From positions 479,406-543,405 of the forward strand of contig NZ_BBRJ01000003.1 of the NCBI RefSeq assembly GCF_002090095.1: a stretch of DNA of 64,000 bases, in the 5' to 3' direction. This document shows positions 45,801 through 53,818 of this stretch, one piece after another. This stretch comes from Demequina sp. NBRC 110053. GTDB taxonomy: Bacteria > Actinomycetota > Actinomycetes > Actinomycetales > Demequinaceae. Within the stretch, counting starts at the first letter, position 1. Each line of letters begins with the position of its first letter. A model generated the notes under the pieces. That model was not told the origin of the DNA. It saw only the letters and a list, made by a program, of their open reading frames with translations, and did not search any database. Both the position numbers and the translations under genes were made by a program.

Positions 45801-46682
45801 ATGCCCACGGCGACCGAGCCGCTCGAGGTGCTGGACGTGCTGTGGGAGTCCGATCCCGAGTCCGGCGAGCGTCTGCCGGTCCGCAAGGCCGATGCGCTGG
45901 AGCGACTCGCGGCCAGCGGCCAGCACAAGGCGGTCAGGCTGGTGGAACGCATCCCAGCGTCCGCCGACGGCACGCTCGACTCCGTTGCCGTCGACGAGAT
46001 CTTCCTCGCCGTCCACCTCGAGCTCGCCCGGCTCAGCGAGTTCGTCCGGGTCCCGCAGCGCATGGCCTCGTCGCTGCGGCCCGTCGTCGACAGGCTGCGC
46101 GAGGAGTCGGACGGGCCGGTGCGCGTGATCGACGTGGGCTGCGGGCTGGGCTTCGACACCAGGGTGATGTGCAGCACGGGAGCGCTCGGGCCAGGGGTGG
46201 AGTACGTCGGCCTCGACTTCAACGCGCTGTTGATCGAGGCCGCGAAACGCCTGGCCCACGCCGAGAGCATCCCGGTGCGGTTCGTTCACGGTGACGCACT
46301 GGACCCCAGCCTCGCGATCGACGACCCCGACCGCACGCTGATGATCTCCTCCGGCGTCCTCCACCACATCGGCAGGGACGACCTGCCCGACTTCTTCGCG
46401 CGCCACGGCGAGATCGCCGTGGCCGGCTTCGCGCACTTCGACCCGTGCCCCGGGTTCTGGACGGACGCGGGCGCGTGGATGCTGCACCGGACGCGCATGC
46501 GCGAGCCCATCTCGCGGCACGACGGCGCCCTGTCGATGCGCCGGGCCCTGCGCGGCGAGGAGCTGCTGGCCCTCGCTCGCGCCGGCCTCGCCGACGGCTA
46601 CGCGCTCGAGTGCCACGACGTCGCCACCTGGTATCCGCAGCCGGACCAGATTGTCCGGCCCATCGTGGGGTGGCGACGATGA
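45801..46682 (+). CDS. SAM-dependent methyltransferase (class I)
   Basis: 293 residues. The Rossmann core is VRVIDVGCGLGFDTRVM (motif I), EYVGLDFNALLIEAAKRLA (motif II), VRFVHGDALDPS and LMISSGVLHHIGRDDLPDFFARHGEIAVAGFAH. An N-terminal helical region of about 110 residues is additional. An AAGGAG site precedes the ATG. It is followed by an overlapping membrane-protein gene (ATGA), and divergent from the monooxygenase, with which it shares a 97-base promoter region; the three may act on one small molecule. Confidence 0.88.
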   Translation: MPTATEPLEVLDVLWESDPESGERLPVRKADALERLAASGQHKAVRLVERIPASADGTLDSVAVDEIFLAVHLELARLSEFVRVPQRMASSLRPVVDRLREESDGPVRVIDVGCGLGFDTRVMCSTGALGPGVEYVGLDFNALLIEAAKRLAHAESIPVRFVHGDALDPSLAIDDPDRTLMISSGVLHHIGRDDLPDFFARHGEIAVAGFAHFDPCPGFWTDAGAWMLHRTRMREPISRHDGALSMRRALRGEELLALARAGLADGYALECHDVATWYPQPDQIVRPIVGWRR

Positions 46683-47278
46683 CGAGCGTCATCGACATCG
46701 CGTCGTGGCCCCTGTGGGACCTCGACGTCGGCGCATGGGCTCTGCTCGGCGCGCTGCTCGTGGTGGTCGCCCAGCACGGAGGGACCGCCGGCATCCACGC
46801 GGCAATGGGGAGGGACGGCCTGATCGACCACCGCCGCTCCGAGTGGCTCGGCGCGGTCCGCGGCACCGTCATGCTCGTGGCGCTCATGGGCCCGGTGCTC
46901 GTCATCTGGGCGGTCGACGCCTTCTCGAGCGCCGAGCGGCTCGACGTCTACCTCCACGCCAACCAGGCGCTCGCGGCCGTCTACGTGCCCATCACGGTGA
47001 TCGCCTTCACGGCGTTCGTGCTCGCCCGGGTCACGCCCTGGCAGGTGCGCTCGAACCTCAACTCGGTGGTGCTCGGCACCCTCGAGCTGCTGCGGCCATG
47101 GCTCGCGGCGGCCGGCATGGTCGCGGCGGCGATCGTGACCCGCGATGCCACCGTCGCCGTCATCGGCGCGCTCGGCGTCGCGGCGGGGCTGCTCGTGGGC
47201 CCGGCCACGCGACGGCGCTGGTACTCGCGTCCCGTGCGGCTGGATGACCTGGGCGAGAGCCCACCCTCCGAGCCCTGA
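46679..47278 (+). CDS. Five-helix membrane protein, function unknown
   Basis: 199 residues starting with an ATG that overlaps the methyltransferase stop. Five hydrophobic segments are visible (about 16-36, 61-82, 100-122, 140-160 and 162-182). A His at VVAQHGGTAGIHAAMGRDG near the first helix is notable. I do not recognise a family. Co-expression with the methyltransferase is likely. Confidence 0.72.
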   Translation: MTSVIDIASWPLWDLDVGAWALLGALLVVVAQHGGTAGIHAAMGRDGLIDHRRSEWLGAVRGTVMLVALMGPVLVIWAVDAFSSAERLDVYLHANQALAAVYVPITVIAFTAFVLARVTPWQVRSNLNSVVLGTLELLRPWLAAAGMVAAAIVTRDATVAVIGALGVAAGLLVGPATRRRWYSRPVRLDDLGESPPSEP

Positions 47279-47357
47279 CCCGACGGCCGCTCGTGCCCGC
47301 GTCCGACGCGCGGCGAGAGGGTCCCGACCACCCCCGCCAAGGACGCACAATGGAGGG

Positions 47358-47531
47358 GTGACCCGCGCATCGGCGCTGCCCGTGCGACAGCGACCGACGC
47401 GCGGGAACCGAACCGCACGATCCACCGTTGTCTCCATGGCGCCCTCTTCCGCGATCGGCGCCGGGCACGCAGTAGTGCAGTCCCCCATCAGTACCCGCCC
47501 GGCTCGTCCGCGGAAAGGAGTGTTGCCGTGA
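47358..47531 (+). CDS. Possible 57-residue upstream ORF overlapping the MFS gene
   Basis: A GTG at 47358 lies six bases after CACAAT (47346-47351), and after a GGAGGG. The frame runs 57 codons and its TGA overlaps the MFS start as GTGA (47528-47531). The product is basic and low in structure (ASALPVRQRPTRGNRTARS), with no family likeness. It may be a leader peptide that couples translation, or just a chance frame in a 5' untranslated region. The 47279-47527 gap has no other gene; it holds an exact dispersed repeat at 47365-47374. Confidence 0.3.
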   Translation: MTRASALPVRQRPTRGNRTARSTVVSMAPSSAIGAGHAVVQSPISTRPARPRKGVLP

Positions 47532-49276
47532 GCCCCAGTGCTCCCACCGCGGAGCTCGAGCGCCTCGACACGGGCGCGCGCGACCACGCCGACGAGGCCC
47601 AGGCCGCGCTCGCGACCGCCGAGCTCGAGCTCGGCGACGCCACGACGGCCCTGCTGCCGCGCATCGATGCGGACGCGCCCGAGCGCGCGTTCGCTCGCGC
47701 GGAGGCGACAGAGGCGGCGCTGAACGAGTTCGACCCCACCACGGTCGCCATCCCGCAGGCCACCTCGGCGCTGCCGGTGGTCCTCGACGAGCCCGTCGCC
47801 GCCACCCGGACGATCGAGTCGCTCACGATGACGAGCCGGCGCGCCAAGCTCGCGCTCGCGACGCTCGCCGTGGCCGCCTTCGCGTTCGGCGTGAACGAGG
47901 GCACGGTCGTGGCGATGAGCGCGCCCATCGCGGCCAGCCTGGGCGTGCCCGTGTCCTCGATCGGCATCCTCGCGACCGCCTTCGCGCTCACCGTGGTGAT
48001 CGCCGCGATCCCGCTCGCGTTGGCGACCAGGCGGTGGAGCCGGCGCACGGCCGTCACCGGCGCGATCGCGACCTGGACGCTGGGAGTCGCGGTCGCCGCG
48101 AGCGCGACCAGCCTGCCCATGCTCATCACCGGCCGCGTGGTCACGGCCGCGGCGCATGCCCTGTTCTGGGCGATCGTGGCGCCCACCGCAGCGAGCCTGT
48201 TCGCTCCCCATCTGCGGGCGCGCACTGTCACGGCGATCATGCTCGGCGCCGCCGGCGCTGGCGTGCTCGGCACGCCCATCGTGACCTGGGCCGGCACCGC
48301 CGTGGGGTGGCAGGCGCCCTACTGGGGCCTCACCGCCATGGGCGCGCTGCTCGCGTGCGCGGCGCTGCTCACCATGCCCGCGGTCAAGGCGCTCGGCCCC
48401 ATCTCTGGCACAGTGGGCGACCTGCCCTCCGGCAGAGCCTTCGCTCGCGTGCTCGCCGTCGCCTTCCTCGTGAGCGTGGGCATGTCCGTCACGTGGACCT
48501 ACATCGTGCCCTTCTACACCGACGTCGCCGGGCTGCCGTCTGGCATGCTGCCCGCGCTGTTCGCTCTCGGTGGCACGCTCGCGGTCGCGGCGACGCTGGG
48601 CGTGGGCCGGTACCTGGTCCGGCATGCGGTGCACACGGTCGCCGTGGGCGCCGGCCTGATCGCGGCGGCGTGGGGGCTGCTCGGCGTGGGCGCCGGTTGG
48701 TCGGCTGTCGCCGGGCAGGCCGTGGTCTCGACCGGCTGGGCCGTCGTCACGGCCGGCCTACTCACCTGGGCCATGCGTCACACGCCGTGGCGCACGGAGA
48801 TGGGCGCTGGCGCCTACACGGTCACCATGAACGCCGGCGCCTCCGTCGGGCCCCTGCTGGGTGCGGCGCTCGTCGCCTCGCTCGGCGCGCGCTGGCTGCC
48901 CCTCGTGTCGCTCGTGCTCACGGTCGCCGCCGTCTGCCTCACCGTCACGGTCGATCGCGCCATGGTGCGCCGCCTCGCCGTTCCCCGCCGGGTGCGGCTG
49001 CGCCGTCGCGCTCGCGAGCAGCGCCAGGCCTACCAGCGGGAGCAGCGCAAGGCCCGCGCCGCGTCGCGAGCCGCCAGCCGGCCCGCGACCCGACCGGCGC
49101 GGCCCGTCCGCTCGATCAGCCCGGCCGCGCTGCGCAGGTGGCGGGGCGAGTGGTCGCGGCGCGTCGAGGATGGCGCCGAGCAGTCGCGCGCTTCGGCACG
49201 GCAGCACGCTGAGCGGGCGCGCCGTCGTGCAGCCGCCGCGGCGGCGCAGCACGCCGCCGAGCGCTCGCTGCGCTAG
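47528..49276 (+). CDS. MFS transporter (AraJ-like) with long N- and C-terminal extensions
   Basis: 582 residues from a GTG preceded by GGAAAGGAG. The first 100 residues are a hydrophilic Ala/Glu/Asp-rich region with no membrane segment. Twelve membrane segments follow from LALATLAVAAFAFGVNEGTVVAM, as in the AraJ/sugar-efflux group, including ITGRVVTAAAHALFWAIVAPTAASLF. The last 90 residues are very basic (Arg/Ala/Gln: RRRAREQRQAYQREQRKAR) and probably helical, perhaps contacting membrane lipids or nucleic acid. Both extensions are unusual for the family. Met at about residue 100 is an internal alternative start. Confidence 0.85.
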   Translation: MSPSAPTAELERLDTGARDHADEAQAALATAELELGDATTALLPRIDADAPERAFARAEATEAALNEFDPTTVAIPQATSALPVVLDEPVAATRTIESLTMTSRRAKLALATLAVAAFAFGVNEGTVVAMSAPIAASLGVPVSSIGILATAFALTVVIAAIPLALATRRWSRRTAVTGAIATWTLGVAVAASATSLPMLITGRVVTAAAHALFWAIVAPTAASLFAPHLRARTVTAIMLGAAGAGVLGTPIVTWAGTAVGWQAPYWGLTAMGALLACAALLTMPAVKALGPISGTVGDLPSGRAFARVLAVAFLVSVGMSVTWTYIVPFYTDVAGLPSGMLPALFALGGTLAVAATLGVGRYLVRHAVHTVAVGAGLIAAAWGLLGVGAGWSAVAGQAVVSTGWAVVTAGLLTWAMRHTPWRTEMGAGAYTVTMNAGASVGPLLGAALVASLGARWLPLVSLVLTVAAVCLTVTVDRAMVRRLAVPRRVRLRRRAREQRQAYQREQRKARAASRAASRPATRPARPVRSISPAALRRWRGEWSRRVEDGAEQSRASARQHAERARRRAAAAAAQHAAERSLR

Positions 49277-49386
49277 CGGGAGCGTCGGCTCAGGGGCCGG
49301 GCCCCCCGCCCGGGCGCCCGTCACCCGCGGTGACGGCCTCGAGTGTCGCCGCGCGCGCCACGCTCGGCGGCGCTAGCGTGCGGACC

Positions 49387-49758
49387 ATGCAGACCGTGAT
49401 CATCGCCCTGTCGCTCGTGGCAGGAGCGCTGCACGCGTGCTTCTTCGTGCTCGAGTCGGTGCTGTGGGACCGGCGGGCGGTGTCGCGCCTGTTCGGCGCG
49501 CGTTCGAGCGAGGAGGCCCACGTGCTCGCGCCCGCGATGCTCAACCTGGGCTTCTACAACCTGTTCCTGGGCTTGGGCGCCGCTGGGGGCGCGTGGCGGT
49601 GGGCGGCGACCGGCGAGGCGACCCTCCTGGTGTACGCGCTCGCGTTCATGATCGCGGCTGCGCTGGTGCTCGTCGCGCGCTCGCGAGCGATGTGGCGCGG
49701 GGCGCTCGTCCAGGGACTGCCGCCCGCGCTGGCGCTGCTCGCTCTCGCCGCCGCGTGA
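49387..49758 (+). CDS. DUF1304 family membrane protein
   Basis: 123 residues with four membrane segments. The DUF1304 pattern is seen in LVAGALHACFFVLESVLWDRRAVSRLFG and MLNLGFYNLFLGLGAAGG. The function is unknown. The ATG at 49387 lies seven bases after TAGCGT (49374-49379), suggesting a leaderless transcript; the frame extends upstream only by 19 codons without support. Confidence 0.85.
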   Translation: MQTVIIALSLVAGALHACFFVLESVLWDRRAVSRLFGARSSEEAHVLAPAMLNLGFYNLFLGLGAAGGAWRWAATGEATLLVYALAFMIAAALVLVARSRAMWRGALVQGLPPALALLALAAA

Positions 49759-49790
49759 CGGAGCCCCCCTTGCTCTCAGCCGGCCCGCGG

Positions 49791-49880
49791 CCTCGTGGCC
49801 GTCGCTGCGGTCAGCTCTCCGCCGCAGCGCCCTCGTCGCCGTCGCTGCGATCAGCTCTCCGCGGCGGCGTCCTCGTGGTC
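49791..49880. repeat. 40-base tandem duplication at the 3' end of the regulator gene
   Basis: The stretch CCTCGTGGCCGTCGCTGCGG.. at 49791-49830 is repeated with a few changes at 49831-49870, and a third partial copy (CCTCGTGGTC) follows at 49872-49881. The second copy contains the stop and last codons of the minus-strand regulator (ending DHEDAAAES); the first is downstream of it and carries a second, unused copy of the same codons and stop. Confidence 0.75.
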
Positions 49881-50420
49881 GAGGCGGGAAGCCGTCTGAT
49901 CGCGCATGATCGCGACCATGACGGCCCACAGCTTGGCCTGCGGCGAGCGCTCCCGGTTCAGGTACTTCGCGAACACGGCCTGGATGTCCGCGGCGAGCTC
50001 CTCGCGCTCGGCCGCCGTTATCCACAGCGCCTCGTGACGCATGCCGACGCGGTCCTCGCGCCACTGCTCCCCGGCGACCGAGAGGTGTCGGGCCGTGGTG
50101 TCCACGATGACGTCAGCAAACGTCTGAGCCGCCCCGAGCAGCTCCTCCGGCGTGCCAGACATCAGGGCGTTCGGCGCCATCACGGCATTCGCGGGGACCA
50201 TCCGGTAGGTGCGCTCGATGGCGCCGCCGCGCCGCACCTCGTCCACGACCTCGATGATCTCCGCCTCGTGCAGCTGCGCGATGGCGCGGTACAGCGAGGC
50301 CTGCGGGACGTCCTCGAGGATCTCGCCGATCTGCCGCGTGGTGAGGTCTTCCCCGCTGAGCGCGATGACCACTCGCATGCGCACGGGGTGCAGCAGCAGG
50401 CGCGCACGCTCGTTGGACAT
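49851..50420 (-). CDS. Winged-helix transcriptional regulator (ArsR/HTH_20-like)
   Basis: 189 residues from the ATG at 50418-50420. The DNA-binding part is LLLHPVRMRVVIALSGEDLTTRQIGEILEDVPQASLYRAIAQLHEAEIIEVVDEVRRGGAIERTYRM. The C-terminal part is helical, with WREDRVGMRHEALWITAAEREEL, as in regulators found beside membrane proteins and ABC systems. A near-perfect -10, TACAAT (50428-50433), ends seven bases before the ATG, so a leaderless mRNA is probable; the earlier in-frame start would lie upstream of this promoter. No inverted repeat is obvious nearby. Confidence 0.83.
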   Translation of the reverse strand: MSNERARLLLHPVRMRVVIALSGEDLTTRQIGEILEDVPQASLYRAIAQLHEAEIIEVVDEVRRGGAIERTYRMVPANAVMAPNALMSGTPEELLGAAQTFADVIVDTTARHLSVAGEQWREDRVGMRHEALWITAAEREELAADIQAVFAKYLNRERSPQAKLWAVMVAIMRDQTASRLDHEDAAAES

Positions 50421-50582
50421 GGCGGCCATTGTAGGCTCGCAAACGGCCTGGATCACGGACATTCGGCGCTTTCCGCCCAGGTGCGCTGGCCTCGCCATCG
50501 CGCGCCGCGCCGCCCGCGAACGAGGTGATCGTGTCGGTGCACGGCGAGCTCGGGATGCTCACCGGAGCGCCCGACCGGACGG

Positions 50583-50963
50583 TCAGCGCCTGCGCTCGCC
50601 GAGCCCGAGCTCCACGTGGCGCTGCCACCAGTGGGGCACCTCGCGCCTCAAGGGGTCAGGGTCATAGGAGCGCCGCACGCCGTCGAGCATGACCTCGGTG
50701 TCCGCGATGTCGAGCACCCCGTCGGGATCGCGGATCGCGATCGCGGGCGGCTGCGTGAGCGCCTCGAGCTCGAAGTCGTGAAGCAGATCGTGGGCGAGCA
50801 CGTGCGCCTGCGCGCGCACGGAGTGCTGCCCCAGGATCTTGGCCTCGACGATGACCTTCCAGCCCTGGCCGTCGTGACGCACATGGTGCCCTGCCGCCTC
50901 GAGACGTGCTCGCGCATCGGCCGTCACCGGGCCGACCTCGATGGCGAGCTGCACGCGCTCCAC
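50583..50963 (-). CDS. Hypothetical protein
   Basis: About 126 residues from a GTG at 50961-50963 (another GTG three bases upstream, and further codons to 51023, are possible). The sequence has VQLAIEVGPVTADARARLEAAGHHVRHDGQGWKVIVEAKILGQ and IAIRDPDGVLDIADTEVMLDGVRR, and ends PHWWQRHVELGLGERRR, suggesting a small alpha-beta domain. I recognise no family. It lies 4-60 bases from the methyltransferase-like gene on the same strand. Confidence 0.6.
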   Translation of the reverse strand: MERVQLAIEVGPVTADARARLEAAGHHVRHDGQGWKVIVEAKILGQHSVRAQAHVLAHDLLHDFELEALTQPPAIAIRDPDGVLDIADTEVMLDGVRRSYDPDPLRREVPHWWQRHVELGLGERRR

Positions 50964-51019
50964 CACCCCAGTCTCGCACCACGGGCCGTGAGTGTCAGCA
51001 GGGTGACGGCGGCACCTGG

Positions 51020-51484
51020 TCACGCGCGCCGGCGCCCGATGCCGGGGACGAACTTACCGGTGCGCGCGGCGTACGCCGCATACCCGTCGTACGCCTCGAC
51101 CAGGTAGCGCTCCTCGAGACGGGCCTTGACGTCGAAGAACAGGGCGAGCACCACGATCGACGCGTAGCACCAGGCGCTCCCCGAGCCCACGGCGACGCCC
51201 AGGCAGATCAGCACCAGCGCCGAGTACATCGGGTGACGCACCCAGCGATACAGTCCGCTCGCGGCCAGGCCGGCGCGGTTGGGCACAGGCGAGGGGGTCA
51301 GCGAGGCGCCCAGGTTGCGTCCCGACCCCAGCACCCCGGCCGCGCCGACGACGATCAGCGCGATGCCGGCCCACAGCGAGCTCCACCACTGCGGCGGGAG
51401 ATCGAGCAGCGCCGTGCCGGCGACAGCCGCGAACAGGAGTCCCTGCACGCCCACCACTGCCCACGCGCGCGCCTGCTGTCTCAT
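51020..51484 (-). CDS. Isoprenylcysteine carboxyl methyltransferase-like membrane protein (PEMT/ICMT family)
   Basis: 154 residues with about four membrane segments. The conserved C-terminal half is clear: SGLYRWVRHPMYSALVLICLGVAVGSGS, then DVKARLEERYLVEAYDGYAAYAARTGKFVPG, the AdoMet-binding RHPxY and ERxL..FG-like elements of the family. It probably methylates a lipid or small molecule in the membrane. The ATG (51482-51484) lies six bases after TACGCT, suggesting a leaderless mRNA. Confidence 0.87.
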   Translation of the reverse strand: MRQQARAWAVVGVQGLLFAAVAGTALLDLPPQWWSSLWAGIALIVVGAAGVLGSGRNLGASLTPSPVPNRAGLAASGLYRWVRHPMYSALVLICLGVAVGSGSAWCYASIVVLALFFDVKARLEERYLVEAYDGYAAYAARTGKFVPGIGRRRA

Positions 51485-51544
51485 GGTGCCAGCGTACGGC
51501 GCGGACTGTGGCCGGGGACGTGGCACGCGATGTGGCGTGCACCG

Positions 51545-51646
51545 TGCCAGTCCCTCCACAGCGCCGGTCTGTCCGCAGCGCCGGTCCGTCCACTGTGCAG
51601 GTCTGTCCACAGTGCCGGTCTCTCCACGGGGCGCCTGCATGCACAG
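51545..51646. repeat. 17-base tandem repeat array, six copies
   Basis: Units of exactly 17 bases follow one another from 51545: TGCCAGTCCCTCCACAG, CGCCGGTCTGTCCGCAG, CGCCGGTCCGTCCACTG, TGCAGGTCTGTCCACAG, TGCCGGTCTCTCCACGG, then a degenerate sixth ending 51646. The consensus is YGCCGGTCTGTCCACAG. It lies between two minus-strand genes, upstream of the ICMT-like gene, and is followed immediately by an exact dispersed repeat (51648-51657). Confidence 0.85.
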
Positions 51647-51693
51647 CGCCGATGCGCGTGCTGGGCGCGGCGGCAGCGCTCGGCCGCGCGGGC

Positions 51694-52806
51694 TCACGCG
51701 CGCTTGGCCACCTCGACCGCTCGCGGGTCGTCCTCGTCGGGCTGGTGGGCGTCGATCCACGCATCGACCTTCTGCCACCAGTCGTAGAGCCACGCCTCAC
51801 GCTCGGCGCGACCCTCGGGGGCGGGCTCGGCCAGCCAGCCCTTGAGCGTGATCCGCTTGTCGACCGGCAGCTCGCGCCACACGTCGCGCACCGTGCTCAG
51901 CCGCTCGAGGCCCGTGTGGGCGAGGAACACCACCTCCGCCTCGGGGCACGCGTCCATGGCGGCGAGGACCCCGCCGGCATGCGGAGGCATGACGTGGGGC
52001 ATGGCCTCGGCGCGGTCGGCGAGCTCCTCGTGCCCTCGCGCTCGGAGCTGGGCGATGCGGCGCTCGCGGCGCTTGGGCGTCGCGTTGCCGCCTTCGGGGA
52101 AGATCAGCAGCGCATCGTTGCTGTCGAGGCCCTGGGCGAGCTGACCGACGGACGCCGCTCCCCCGGCGGCACCTGGCTTGCGGTGGCGGCGCGAGGACAC
52201 GAATCGCGTGGGCAGGCGGTTCAGCAGCACATCGACGGCCGGGTCCCACTGCAGGGTGTCCTTGAGCACGATCGCGGGCTCGCGCTGGAAGCGGTTGATG
52301 AGCGACTCGACGATGATGAACGAGTCGCCGGGCCCCGCGTGCCGGCTCACGACGATCAGCGGCTTGCCCGGAGCCATCGCGTCGATGTCGGCGTCCTTGG
52401 CGACGATCTGCAGGCGCAGGATCCGCCGCGCCCACCGGAACAGTGACCTCAGCATCGCGCCGGCGAGGCGGTAGTGCTCGTACTCGAAGCGCGGCGAGCG
52501 GATTTTCCACCCGAAGCCCGAGGCGATCCACAGGCCGAACATCCACACCAGCGCGATCGCGTCCCACAGCAGGTACAGGCCCACCATGAACAGTACGCGC
52601 AGCACCCGCACGCGGCCCGGCAGCGCCCATGCGACGGCGCCGGCGACGACGACCCCGAGCCACGCCGCGGTGGGGAGCCACACGAACGCGATCGCGACGA
52701 CCAGCGGCGCGATCACCAGGCGGCGTAGCCACACCGGCGGCAGGCCCCACGACACTCGGCGGCGCTGGCGGCGGTCGCGCACCTCCTCAGGGCTCGCGCC
52801 GCTCAT
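51694..52806 (-). CDS. PlsC-like 1-acylglycerol-3-phosphate acyltransferase
   Basis: 370 residues. Two or three N-terminal membrane segments (about 29-95) precede the acyltransferase domain: SRHAGPGDSF gives the catalytic H156-x4-D161, and FPEGGN (236-241) replaces the usual FPEGTR. The enzyme would acylate lysophosphatidic acid or another lysolipid. Its start ATG overlaps the patatin-like gene stop (ATGA), so an acylation enzyme and a phospholipase are made together. The Gly-Asn in place of Thr-Arg in motif III is uncommon and may change the acceptor. Confidence 0.88.
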   Translation of the reverse strand: MSGASPEEVRDRRQRRRVSWGLPPVWLRRLVIAPLVVAIAFVWLPTAAWLGVVVAGAVAWALPGRVRVLRVLFMVGLYLLWDAIALVWMFGLWIASGFGWKIRSPRFEYEHYRLAGAMLRSLFRWARRILRLQIVAKDADIDAMAPGKPLIVVSRHAGPGDSFIIVESLINRFQREPAIVLKDTLQWDPAVDVLLNRLPTRFVSSRRHRKPGAAGGAASVGQLAQGLDSNDALLIFPEGGNATPKRRERRIAQLRARGHEELADRAEAMPHVMPPHAGGVLAAMDACPEAEVVFLAHTGLERLSTVRDVWRELPVDKRITLKGWLAEPAPEGRAEREAWLYDWWQKVDAWIDAHQPDEDDPRAVEVAKRA

Positions 52807-53642
52807 GCGCCCGCCCGGCCTGCGCACACCTGGTCCAGGTAGTCGCGCGTCGCGTCGTACGCCCTCTCGATCCGCGCGTGGGTCTGATCCATCTTGCGGT
52901 AGGAGGTGAGCTTGGCGTCGTCGGGGTGGCCGCCGCCGTAGGGCAGCACGTGCAGGTCGACGTGCTCGGGCACCGCGTCCCTGTCCCGGAAGAACCGGTG
53001 GCGCCGGGAGATCTCGAAGGCGACCTTCGCGACGTCGGAGGGTTTGGCCGGTGGCTTGAGCGGCTCCTCGATGCGGCCCACCTGCAGCACGTACACCGTG
53101 GTCGCGCCGCGCCGGATCGCCTCCGACAGGGGGATCGAGTTGACCACGCCCCCGTCGATGTAGTGCTCGCCGCCGATCTCGACGGGCGGCAGGGCGGCCG
53201 GCACCGAGCATGACGCCAGCACGGCGTCGACGAGCGGACCGGTGTCGAACCAGGTCTCGGCAGCGCGCTCGATGCTTGCGGCGCACACCGCGAGGGGCAC
53301 CTGGAGGTCCTCGAAGCGAGCGCCCTCGCCCACCATGTCCTCGATGAGCGCGCGCAGCGGCGCGGGATCGTTCAGGTGCGTGCGCGATCGCGCGAGCCGG
53401 CGCAGCTGGCGCGGCCACCACTCGCCATAGACCGCTCCCGCCTCGGGCGAGGCCCACGCACGCTCGAGACGCTCCACGACGGAGATGGTCGGGTTGGCCG
53501 CGATCGCACAGCCGTTGATGGCGCCGATGCTCGTGCCCACCACGAGGTCCGGCATCACCTCGCGCTCGAGCAGAGCCCGCAGCATCCCCACCTCGACGGC
53601 GCCGCGCACGCCGCCGCCTCCGAGCACGAATGCGACCGTCAT
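52803..53642 (-). CDS. Patatin-like phospholipase family protein
   Basis: 279 residues. The fold is shown by the oxyanion loop LGGGGVRGAVEVG, the nucleophile elbow VGTSIGA with Ser38, and the catalytic DGG in EHYIDGGVVNSIP (Asp163). Such enzymes hydrolyse acyl groups of phospholipids or other lipids, probably at the inner face of the membrane. The ATG (53640-53642) lies six bases after TAGCGT, suggesting a leaderless transcript. It is co-expressed with the PlsC-like acyltransferase, so the pair may remodel lipids. Confidence 0.92.
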   Translation of the reverse strand: MTVAFVLGGGGVRGAVEVGMLRALLEREVMPDLVVGTSIGAINGCAIAANPTISVVERLERAWASPEAGAVYGEWWPRQLRRLARSRTHLNDPAPLRALIEDMVGEGARFEDLQVPLAVCAASIERAAETWFDTGPLVDAVLASCSVPAALPPVEIGGEHYIDGGVVNSIPLSEAIRRGATTVYVLQVGRIEEPLKPPAKPSDVAKVAFEISRRHRFFRDRDAVPEHVDLHVLPYGGGHPDDAKLTSYRKMDQTHARIERAYDATRDYLDQVCAGRAGA

Positions 53643-53722
53643 GCTCCCACGCTAGCGGGGCTCGGCCCGCCTCCCCCGTTCCACCTGCGCACGACTTCTC
53701 CTTCCGACACTCCGCGACGAGG

Positions 53723-53801
53723 GCCGATGCGCGGGCTGACTCCGGGGTGTCGCCCTGTCCGCCAGCTCGACGCAGCCGTCAGACCCAACCCGCGCATCGG
53801 C
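53723..53801. repeat. Inverted pair of the dispersed GCCGATGCGC repeat
   Basis: One exact copy reads GCCGATGCGCGGGCTG on the plus strand at 53723-53738; the other reads GCCGATGCGCGGGTTG on the minus strand, core at 53792-53801. They face each other about 60 bases apart in the patatin-dipZ gap. Other exact intergenic cores are at 11236, 17134, 18966, 29275, 30340, 35066, 42387, 47365, 51648, 59763 and 61927 (first base of each 10-mer, either strand). Confidence 0.85.
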
Positions 53802-53818
53802 CGCTACGAACCCTCAGC

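Noticed and set aside
51545..51646. CRISPR array
   Set aside because: The units are contiguous 17-base tandem repeats with no spacers and no cas genes nearby.
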